Below are positions 9,154 through 15,903 of a stretch of DNA of 64,000 bases, one piece after another. Source of the DNA: Pontibacter flavimaris. GTDB taxonomy: Bacteria > Bacteroidota > Bacteroidia > Cytophagales > Hymenobacteraceae. The stretch's first letter is position 1, and each line of letters begins with the position of its first letter. Location: the NCBI RefSeq assembly GCF_001907195.1, contig NZ_LVWA01000012.1, forward strand, positions 248,001-312,000, written 5' to 3'. The position numbers and the translations under genes were made by a program. The notes beneath the pieces were generated by a model. That model saw only the letters and a program-made list of their open reading frames with translations. It was not told the DNA's origin and did no database searches.

Positions 9154-10554
9154 CTATTTCAACTCATCGAGCACTTTATACATCTTTTTTACCAGCGCAG
9201 AGGCCGAGCCGTTGTAGTTGTTGACCAGGAAAGAGAACACATACTCCTGCCCGTCCGCACTTTTGTGATAGCCGCAGAAGCCCTTCACGCCACGAATAGT
9301 ACCACTCTTTATTTTCATGCCGTTAAAGACCGGCAGCGAAGCGTAGAGGCCATTATACCAAGGCTGCGAGCGGGCGTGCTGCAACAGCTGCACCTGCGCG
9401 TGGGTGGTCACCCGGTTCAGCGGCGAGAGGCCGGAGCCGTCCACCATACTTAATTCTGTTTCCGGAACGCCCCGCTGCTTCCAGAAGGCGCGGATCTCCT
9501 TCAGGCCGTTGCTGGTCTGGCTGTCGGGGGTGTTTTGGGCGGCAATGGTTTTCACGAGCGCCTCGCCATAGAGGTTGATACTTTTGCGGTTAAACCAATA
9601 GATGATGCTGTCGAGCGGCGGGGAGGTGATGGTATGGAACACGGTATAGCCATTTTGCGGGAGCGCTGTGTGCTGTTCCACCGGCTGCTTCGGCAGCTTT
9701 ATTTTTAGCATTTGCAGGGTATCCGACAGGGTGGCAACAAACTGACGCGCGGCCGAAGGCAAGGCTCCGGAGATCTTAAAGCTGCTTTCGTTTACCGGGA
9801 TGGTGCCCCGGATGGTGGCAGCCGAGGTGCTGAGCGGGAAATAGATGTAGGCGTTGTCGCCGGTGCCGGCCGCAGCGGCAGTAAGCTCGGAGTGCAGCGA
9901 ATAGCCATTCAGGGTAGGTACCGTTTTTACGATGGCCACCGGGTCGCCTATTTTTGCACCCGATTGAAGTATAACATCATACTGGTTTTCGCGCCAGTTC
10001 AGCTTGGCTGGTCCCGCGCCGTAGTAGTTGGCAATGTCCTGCCACATCCAGCCGTCGGGCACCGTTTCGTCGTTCCAGCCCTCGTTGGCTACCAGCACCT
10101 TGCCAAAACTCTTTATACCTGTTTTTTGGATGGATTTGGTGAGTTCCTGCAGCACCACATTATCCTTTGTTTCGGGCCAGCGCCAGCTACCCAACGTGGG
10201 GTCACCGCTCGGAAGGATGAGCAGCTCTGCCGGCCCCTTGCCCTTGCGGTAGGCAAACTTAGTTTCATACTTGAAGTCGGTGCCCAGCAGTTCATAGGCG
10301 CTGATGCTGGTGATGAGCTTCATGGTGGAGGCGGGCGCCAGGCCTATCCGGCTGTTCTTGTCGAAGATGACCTTACCGGTTTTGGCGTCGGTGATATAGA
10401 GCGAGGAAATGGCGTTCTGCAGCTGCGGGTCCTGCTCAAAGGCCTGGTAGGCCGCGGCCACTTTCTCCGGCACCGTCTGCGCCCAGGCGAAAGCATGGAT
10501 GAGCAACAGGGCCAGCGTGAGGGTGATTTTCTGGTTGAGGCGATTCATAGCCAA
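9154..10554 (-). CDS. dacB: D-alanyl-D-alanine carboxypeptidase/endopeptidase (peptidase S13, DacB/PBP4 family)
   Basis: A 466-residue exported penicillin-binding protein that trims or cleaves peptidoglycan cross-links in the periplasm. A signal peptide (about 1-25, ending in AFAWAQ) precedes the mature chain. Active-site motifs in order are SxxK as STMK (76-79), SxN as SIN in NRKSINLYGEAL, and KTG as KSGT in MKIKSGTIRG near the C terminus, with the typical DGSGLSPLNR segment between them. Length fits S13 enzymes. Monocistronic, convergent with the preceding small gene. Confidence 0.92.
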   Translation of the reverse strand: MAMNRLNQKITLTLALLLIHAFAWAQTVPEKVAAAYQAFEQDPQLQNAISSLYITDAKTGKVIFDKNSRIGLAPASTMKLITSISAYELLGTDFKYETKFAYRKGKGPAELLILPSGDPTLGSWRWPETKDNVVLQELTKSIQKTGIKSFGKVLVANEGWNDETVPDGWMWQDIANYYGAGPAKLNWRENQYDVILQSGAKIGDPVAIVKTVPTLNGYSLHSELTAAAAGTGDNAYIYFPLSTSAATIRGTIPVNESSFKISGALPSAARQFVATLSDTLQMLKIKLPKQPVEQHTALPQNGYTVFHTITSPPLDSIIYWFNRKSINLYGEALVKTIAAQNTPDSQTSNGLKEIRAFWKQRGVPETELSMVDGSGLSPLNRVTTHAQVQLLQHARSQPWYNGLYASLPVFNGMKIKSGTIRGVKGFCGYHKSADGQEYVFSFLVNNYNGSASALVKKMYKVLDELK

Positions 10555-10705
10555 AATTTAAGTATTTCAGCAGACTTATACTTGCCAGGCTATAAAGATT
10601 CTTGATTTAGCTGTGCAAAGTATGAAACGAAGTATAGCCGTTAGGTGCTCCTCCCGAAGTCAAGTATAAAGTATAAGCTGTAGTTAACTACTTCTAATAA
10701 AGGTG

Positions 10706-10820
10706 TAAACCCACCCCTCTGAGGAAAGGAATCGGAGAACGATTCACATTCCCCTGCCCCCTTCAAAGGGGGACTTAGCTTCAAGTATAATTCCCCTCCT
10801 CGGAGGGGTTAGGGATGGAT
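10706..10820. repeat. Intergenic repeat block of the CCCCCTTCAAAGGGGGACTT type
   Basis: Contains AAACCCACCCCT, then TCGGAGAACGATTCACAT, then CCCCCTTCAAAGGGGGACTT, then CCCTCCTCGGAGGGG. The same ordered pieces recur with changes at 32777-32880, and the CCCCTTTGAAGGGG core recurs at 58815-58967. This is dispersed non-coding repeat DNA of the kind common in Bacteroidota spacers. Confidence 0.7.
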
Positions 10821-10938
10821 TAATCGCAACTTAGGTTATAAAGTACAGCCTGTCCGTTACACGTTGTTGGTCAGAAGACGCAACAACGGCGTGAGGTATT
10901 GCAGGTGCAGCCAGAACTTCCCTTCATTTAACTTTTTG

Positions 10939-11077
10939 CCCTCGCTCACCTCCGGCGAGTGTGGGTTATCAGGTGGCGTCCCGCCACGTTATGCAGCAAG
11001 TATAATGTGTAGGTGAAGGAAAACTAACGTGGCCAGAGGCCGATAGATACATCACACTCGCCAGAGGCGAGCGAGGG
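10939..11077. repeat. Long imperfect inverted repeat around a smaller hairpin
   Basis: Arms 10939-10963 and 11053-11077 match in 23 of 25 positions (CCCTCGCTCRCCTCYGGCGAGTGTG). Between them, GTGGCG/CGCCAC forms a tight inner hairpin, and CCACGTTA is matched by TAACGTGG. No coding frame. This could be a non-autonomous mobile element or a structured RNA. Confidence 0.6.
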
Positions 11078-11149
11078 CTGCTTTATCACATTCAGATCAT
11101 TGGGTTCCAGCATGAAAGTATAAACCGCTGCAAAAGTATAAAGCAGCAA

Positions 11150-11189
11150 AAAGCGCAGCCGCCAAAGTATAAACTGGCGGCTGCGCTTT
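11150..11189 (-). terminator. Intrinsic terminator with AAGTATAAA in its loop
   Basis: Arms 11150-11164 and 11175-11189 are perfect 15-bp complements. The 10-base loop is AAGTATAAAC. It follows the stop of the low-complexity gene at 11210 on the minus strand and is followed by T-rich sequence in that direction. Confidence 0.85.
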
Positions 11190-11209
11190 CCGATAACGTA
11201 TAAACAGGT

Positions 11210-11893
11210 TTACCAGTCCTGCCCGCTGTTGAAGCGGTTGCGCTCGGTGTAGCTGCGATTTCCTTCCCAATCCCTGTCGCGGTTTCCACGAAGACTGCGC
11301 ATGCGGTCCTCATCGCGGTTGTTATAGCCGGTAGAACCATAGCCAGTACCCCGGAAATCCTCGTAGCCACGGTCGTAGCCAGAACTGCGGTAACCCTGGT
11401 AGCTGTCGTCGTAATGGCCGGGGTTGTTGCGGTGGCGATCCCGGTCCCGGCTTCCTTCGTTTATGTAGCCCCCGTCGCTGCTGCGCCCAAAGCTGTCGCT
11501 AAAGCGCTGGTCGCGGTTGTGGTAATGCCTGGAGTCGCCGTAGGCATCGTACTGCCGGCTCTCATCCCAGCCCCGGTCGTGCTGCGTGATGCGCGGCCCC
11601 TGCTGGCCCGACAGGCCATAGTAGGAGTGTCCGTAAGCAGAGCCTCCGCCCTCGTAGCTGCCGCCTTCGCCGTAGCGGGTGCCATGGCTCATGTCGCCGT
11701 AAGCACGGGCTGCGTTGGTAGTATATTCTCCGCGTCGGCGCTCGTCTCGGGCGTACATGCCGCTCCCATAGTCGCCTTCCGGGTTGTGGCGGGATAAACT
11801 GTTTCGGTTACCGGTCAGCGGGTTGCCATGCTCGTCGAAATCGGCATAGTGGTTCTTGCGCTGGGGGTTGTCGTTTTCATAGTGTCTGTCCAT
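11210..11893 (-). CDS. Low-complexity Tyr/Gly/Arg/Asp-rich protein of unknown function
   Basis: A 227-residue protein without a signal peptide or hydrophobic stretch. It is dominated by Gly, Tyr, Arg, Asp, Ser and Asn in imperfect repeats such as SSGYDRGYEDFRGTGYG. Composition suggests an intrinsically disordered, possibly phase-separating or nucleic-acid-binding protein; that is inference from composition only. A dedicated terminator follows the stop. I recognise no family. Confidence 0.6.
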   Translation of the reverse strand: MDRHYENDNPQRKNHYADFDEHGNPLTGNRNSLSRHNPEGDYGSGMYARDERRRGEYTTNAARAYGDMSHGTRYGEGGSYEGGGSAYGHSYYGLSGQQGPRITQHDRGWDESRQYDAYGDSRHYHNRDQRFSDSFGRSSDGGYINEGSRDRDRHRNNPGHYDDSYQGYRSSGYDRGYEDFRGTGYGSTGYNNRDEDRMRSLRGNRDRDWEGNRSYTERNRFNSGQDW

Positions 11894-11986
11894 TGCGTCA
11901 GTCGGTTTTAAGTTAAAAACACTTCCCTTACTAACGCAGCCGACTTATACTTGTTCCCCTAACCAGGCTCCGGTTTATACTTTGCC

Positions 11987-12544
11987 CTACAGCTTGTGCA
12001 GCTGGAAATAGCCCAGATGCAGCTCGTCTTCAGTCATACTTTCAAAGGGAGTCACCTGCAGTTTATACTTCTGTCTTACGGCCTCGGGCAGAATGTCCTG
12101 CACCTCGAAAAGCTCGTCCACATCCACCCCATACTTATCGTCGATGTGCGAGGTGGCCCCTGTAAAACCGGTATGTTTATAGAAGGCTGTTTGCTTGGCC
12201 TGCTGCACGGCCCCGGCGGTGTTCTCGGCCACGGCCAGCATTTTATAGTGAAACTCATCGAACTCGCCGGGTTTGTAGCCGCCCAGGTTAAGGAAGAACA
12301 ACTTTTCTGCTGCCTCGGAGGCTTCTTCCCGAGGCACCACTTTGATGGCATAGCCGTTCACGTGCGTTACTTCGCGCCAGGCGTCCACGTGGATCTTGTC
12401 CTTGGCCTCGGGCCAGAAGGCTTTGATCTCGGGCACCAGGTCTTTGATGGTTTCGGCCACGCTGAAGAACATGTCGTGCTGCTCGGTGTTTCTGCCGGGG
12501 GGCCGACAGCCCAGCATCAGCATAAAAAGTTTGGGTGTTTGCAT
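11987..12544 (-). CDS. DUF1543 domain-containing protein
   Basis: The chosen start gives MQTPKLFMLMLGCRPPGRNTEQHD, matching the conserved opening of DUF1543 proteins (LGxRPPGRxxEQHD). A longer frame begins ten codons upstream but adds a hydrophobic stub not seen in the family. The rest contains two similar modules with FFLNLGGYKPGEFDEFH and HIDDKYGVDVDELF segments. About 185 residues, cytoplasmic, biochemical role unknown. Monocistronic. Confidence 0.82.
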   Translation of the reverse strand: MQTPKLFMLMLGCRPPGRNTEQHDMFFSVAETIKDLVPEIKAFWPEAKDKIHVDAWREVTHVNGYAIKVVPREEASEAAEKLFFLNLGGYKPGEFDEFHYKMLAVAENTAGAVQQAKQTAFYKHTGFTGATSHIDDKYGVDVDELFEVQDILPEAVRQKYKLQVTPFESMTEDELHLGYFQLHKL

Positions 12545-12558
12545 GGCGCAAGATAAAA

Positions 12559-12590
12559 AGAAGCAAGCTATCAACGTATAGCTTGCTTCT
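12559..12590 (-). terminator. Intrinsic terminator of the sigma/DUF4097 operon
   Basis: Perfect 13-bp arms 12559-12571 and 12578-12590 with loop CAACGT, followed in the minus direction by CTTTTTATC. It lies directly downstream of the last operon gene (stop at 12624). Confidence 0.85.
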
Positions 12591-12623
12591 GTAAGTATAA
12601 TCCCAAAGTATAAACCAGGCCGT

Positions 12624-13439
12624 TTACTTGCTCTTGCGGATGTAGATGTTGCCGTTCATACTTTTGACCATGATCTCGGCACCGCCACCGTTTACCTTAC
12701 CGGTCACAAAGTCGGCTGTGCTCACCCGGTACACGCCGCCCTCTGTTCTGGCTCCTTTCGCCTGGCCTTGTTTGGCCTCCCGCACCATGTTAAAGTCCGT
12801 GTAAATCTCGCCTCTGTCGGAGTTGAGTTTGGCGTTGAATTTGGAGTTGGCCGGCAGGGTGATGTCCACGTTTCCGTTTAAGGTGGAGAAAGCCATCGGC
12901 GATTTGCTATCCCACCGGATAAAATTGGCTTTGATCGTGCCGTTCACCGTATTGGCCAGCGCGTTGCCCGACACGTTTTCCAGTTTGATGGACCCGTTCA
13001 CGTTGTCGATTTCCAGGTTGCCGTTTACGTTGCGTACCGTAATATCCCCGCGGCTCACGCTGGAGAGGGTGAGGTTGAAGTTCTGGGGCACCTGTATCTC
13101 CAGGTTCACCGACCTGTTCATCGCCTCGGAGTTCACCTCTACGCGGTTGTTCTGCTCGGTCACGGTGAGTCCCATGCTATTGTTGGCAATGCGCCTCAGC
13201 CCGCCCGCTTCTTCCTTTGGTTGCGCTTTAGAGGCTCTTTCTTCCATTTGGGCCCGTATCACCACGTCCTTGCCCTTGGTGCCGGTCACCTGGATGGAGC
13301 CGGAGAACAGACTTACTTCCATCGAGCCAGCATCATTGGGGCGGGTTAGGGGTACGACGATCTCTTCCGTGTTGCCTCCCTGGGCAAAGACGTGTGCGCT
13401 CAGGGCCAGCAGGATCAGTATAAAAAGGCTGCGTTTCAT
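12624..13439 (-). CDS. Exported DUF4097 beta-strand-repeat protein (second copy)
   Basis: A 271-residue protein with a signal peptide (about 1-19, ending in AHVFAQG). The rest is a run of short beta-helix-like repeats with the DUF4097 pattern (GDITVRNVNGNLEIDNVNGSIKLENVSG, repeated with changes). Such proteins are predicted beta-solenoids in the periplasm or on the surface. It is the fourth and last gene of the sigma/anti-sigma operon and is related to the gene before it (13484-14353), suggesting tandem duplication and divergence. Confidence 0.8.
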   Translation of the reverse strand: MKRSLFILILLALSAHVFAQGGNTEEIVVPLTRPNDAGSMEVSLFSGSIQVTGTKGKDVVIRAQMEERASKAQPKEEAGGLRRIANNSMGLTVTEQNNRVEVNSEAMNRSVNLEIQVPQNFNLTLSSVSRGDITVRNVNGNLEIDNVNGSIKLENVSGNALANTVNGTIKANFIRWDSKSPMAFSTLNGNVDITLPANSKFNAKLNSDRGEIYTDFNMVREAKQGQAKGARTEGGVYRVSTADFVTGKVNGGGAEIMVKSMNGNIYIRKSK

Positions 13440-13483
13440 TTTTGTTTGATAAGAATATTAAAGTATGATTTGGTCTATGGGGC

Positions 13484-14353
13484 TTAGCCCCTTTTCTTCA
13501 CGGTCGCTTTGCCGTTAAAGGTCTTCAGTTCGATAAGGGCTGCCCCGGTGCCTGTTTTAAAGGAGGAGGCCTTGCCCAGCTTAAAGGTGGTTTTGGCGCC
13601 GTCGGAGCTACTCACCTTCTCTACCTTCGGGGCCAGCTTTTGCAGGTCCTCCAGGTCGGTGTAGAAATCCCCGTTGAAGGAGCTGAAGCTGATGGTGGCT
13701 GAAAGTGCTTTCTGATACAGCAGCTCGATGTTACCGTTGAGCGTCTCCAGCCTGGCCTGCTTTTTTGGGTTCTCGCGGTAACTCACCACCACGTTGCCGT
13801 TGATGGTTTTGGCATCCACCGCCGCGGCCACGTTCTCCAGCAGGATCGGCCCGTTGATGTTGGAGGCCTGGATATAATCTGCTGTGAGGTTGGTGATCTT
13901 GATATCGCCGTTGTTGATGGTGATGACGGATAGGTTGGTGTTTTGCGGCACCTTTACCGTGAAGTTGTGCGTGAAACCATACTCCAGTTTCCGATCAATA
14001 TTGATCCCGTTGCCTTTGTTGCCCGTCCGGTGTGACTGAATGTAAGGCGCTTTGAGGTAGCTGATGATACTGTCGCCGCTCACGGCAAACTCCAGGCTCA
14101 GCTCTTTGGCTTTCTCCAGGCCATCCGCTGTTTTGGGCCGGATGATGCGCTCCACTTCGAAAAGGACTTTGTCGCCCTTGTAGGTTTCCACGTGCACGTA
14201 GCCGTCGATGTTTTCAATTTTGACCACGTTTCCGGGGGCGTTGCGGTTAAAGCGCAGTTCCCGCACAATTTTCTCGGTCTGGTTTTGCGCCAAGGCTCCT
14301 GCATTGCTTAGCACCACCAGCAACAACAGGATCAGGGATGTTTTCTTTTTCAT
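13484..14353 (-). CDS. Exported DUF4097 beta-strand-repeat protein (first copy)
   Basis: A 289-residue protein with a signal peptide (KKKTSLILLLLVVLSNAGALA). Repeated beta-strand units such as GDIKITNLTADYIQASNINGP follow, with the NG turn typical of DUF4097. It starts six bases after the anti-sigma stop, so it belongs to the same transcript. Bacteroidota often place such proteins downstream of ECF sigma/anti-sigma pairs. The function (envelope stress sensing or adhesion) is not known. Confidence 0.8.
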   Translation of the reverse strand: MKKKTSLILLLLVVLSNAGALAQNQTEKIVRELRFNRNAPGNVVKIENIDGYVHVETYKGDKVLFEVERIIRPKTADGLEKAKELSLEFAVSGDSIISYLKAPYIQSHRTGNKGNGINIDRKLEYGFTHNFTVKVPQNTNLSVITINNGDIKITNLTADYIQASNINGPILLENVAAAVDAKTINGNVVVSYRENPKKQARLETLNGNIELLYQKALSATISFSSFNGDFYTDLEDLQKLAPKVEKVSSSDGAKTTFKLGKASSFKTGTGAALIELKTFNGKATVKKRG

Positions 14354-14359
14354 AGTTTT

Positions 14360-15169
14360 TTAGATGAGGACTTTTATACTTTCCTTGATTTTAGCTTTCA
14401 CCAGCTCGTTTGTCTTTTTATCCTGCAGCAACTGCCGGAGCTGTGGCACGGCGTTGCGCTCCTGCAGAGCCTGCATCAGGTCGGCCAGCGCCACCTGCAC
14501 CATCGGGGAGTCCTGCTGGTTGATGGAAAGGATCAGCCGCTCGCGCACCTGCGGGTTGTCAGTGTGTTTTCTCAGGGCTTCCACGGCGGCCAGGCGCACG
14601 TTCACGTTCGGGTCGTGGTTGAGGGAGTTAAACAGCGCGTCCAGCACTTTCGCGTCAGCATCCGAAATCTCGCCGGAGATATTCACGGCCCGGAGGCGGT
14701 CTACCGCTGCCGGCTGCTCAATCAGGGTGGTGAACAGGACTTGCTTCATCTGGTTCAGCTCCGCGGCCAGCTGAAGCGTATCCGTTTGCTGCTGCTGGCC
14801 AGGCGCAAAGGCAAGCCAGGCAGCAAAGAATCCAAAAGCAAATACCACCAACGTATAAGCCAGCCGCAGCGGACTCAGCAGCGTCTGCAGGCCCTGCCAC
14901 AGATCGCCCCAGGTATACTGCTGCTGTTTGGCCTGCCGCTCTTCGGCCATTTTGGTGGCCAGCATGCTGTTAAACTTAGCCTGCAGCCCTGGTCCTGGCT
15001 CCGGCTCGGGCAATGCCTGCAGCCCGGAGAAGGCCGCCTGCAGGGCCTGCAGCTCTTCCTCGGGCACCTGGCCGGTTTGTACCAGCGCCTCGAGCTCCTG
15101 CCGCTCCGCCTCGCTTAGGTTTCCTTCCAAATAATCGAGCAGCAGCTCCTGATATCTTTCCGTGTTCAT
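14360..15169 (-). CDS. Anti-sigma factor-like membrane protein with HEAT repeats
   Basis: A 269-residue protein. The N-terminal region (about 1-70, YQELLLDYLEGNLSEAERQELE) has the helix pattern of anti-sigma domains but without the zinc ligands of classic zf-HC2. One membrane helix follows at about 105-125 (AYTLVVFAFGFFAAWLAFA). The C-terminal half contains HEAT-like repeats (VNVRLAAVEALRKHTDNPQVRERL). Its ATG overlaps the sigma stop by four bases (ATGA). The likely role is to hold the ECF sigma at the membrane; the HEAT part would face the periplasm. Confidence 0.78.
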   Translation of the reverse strand: MNTERYQELLLDYLEGNLSEAERQELEALVQTGQVPEEELQALQAAFSGLQALPEPEPGPGLQAKFNSMLATKMAEERQAKQQQYTWGDLWQGLQTLLSPLRLAYTLVVFAFGFFAAWLAFAPGQQQQTDTLQLAAELNQMKQVLFTTLIEQPAAVDRLRAVNISGEISDADAKVLDALFNSLNHDPNVNVRLAAVEALRKHTDNPQVRERLILSINQQDSPMVQVALADLMQALQERNAVPQLRQLLQDKKTNELVKAKIKESIKVLI

Positions 15170-15759
15170 ATGTTTATCCCTTTCGCTTGTAGTTTGGTGA
15201 AGACCTCCCGCAAATCGTTAATGGCCCGGAAGACTTTTACCTTCACATTGGTTTCGGTGCAGCCCTGCAGCGCGGCGATGTCTTTATACTTGAGGCCTTG
15301 TAGCTTGGTAAGCAGCAGCAGCTCTTTCTTTTCGTGGCTCAGGTGGTCGAGGGCCAGTTCCATGAGCTGCAGGTGCTCCTCTTTCTGCAGAGCCTCCTCC
15401 GGCACCGACAGTTCCGCGAGCGCATCCTGCTGCTGCTCCAGGTCGGTGCTCACGCCGGCACGTTTGGTCTTCTTCACATGGTCGGCCAGCACGTTGCGGG
15501 CCAGGTGGTAGAGCCAGGTAGAGAACTTGCCATCGCCCCGGAACGTGTGCTTATACTTGAGCACACGCTCAAACACATCCTGCACCAGGTCCTCGCTCAG
15601 GGCTGCGTTGCGCGTGAGCCGGAAATAGAAGCCATACAGGCTTTTGCCATACCGCTCGAAGAGCAGGCCCAGCCTGGCAAGGTTTCCCTCCTTTACCTGG
15701 AGCATCAAGGCATTATCTGATAGTTGTTCCAAATGATCAGATGTGGTTTTGGTCTTCAA
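15166..15759 (-). CDS. RNA polymerase ECF sigma factor
   Basis: A 197-residue ECF sigma. The region 2 pattern is FERYGKSLYGFYFRLTRNAALSEDLVQ with WLYHLARNVLADH; region 4 has LQGLKYKDIAALQGCTETNVKVKVFRAIN. The frame begins with a TTG codon (TTG AAG ACC); no ATG is near, so TTG is the probable start. It heads a four-gene leftward operon: sigma, anti-sigma, two DUF4097 proteins. It probably directs its own operon and envelope targets. Confidence 0.88.
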   Translation of the reverse strand: MKTKTTSDHLEQLSDNALMLQVKEGNLARLGLLFERYGKSLYGFYFRLTRNAALSEDLVQDVFERVLKYKHTFRGDGKFSTWLYHLARNVLADHVKKTKRAGVSTDLEQQQDALAELSVPEEALQKEEHLQLMELALDHLSHEKKELLLLTKLQGLKYKDIAALQGCTETNVKVKVFRAINDLREVFTKLQAKGINI

Positions 15760-15853
15760 TATAGGAAACTTCGATTTCGGGAAAGGTTACAGCCTTGCAG
15801 GTAGTTTTTTTGAGGAGCAAGTACTTTGCTGGTGTCCGGTATAAAAAGCAAAG

Positions 15854-15870
15854 GGGACTCAGAAAGTCCC
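15854..15870 (-). terminator. Short hairpin terminator after the TonB-type receptor
   Basis: GGGACT (15854-15859) pairs with AGTCCC (15865-15870) over a five-base loop. In the minus direction it is followed by CTTTGCTTTTTAT. A short stem but well placed, 34 bases after the receptor stop. Confidence 0.55.
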
Positions 15871-15903
15871 ACTTGCACTTTAAACTTAAAACACAATGCT
15901 TTT

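Larger units (their letters stand above)
10555..11145. other. Repeat-filled intergenic region
   Basis: No gene is seen. The region contains a G/C-run repeat block (10706-10820), a long imperfect inverted repeat (10939-11077) and at least six AAGTATA-type words. Confidence 0.6.
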
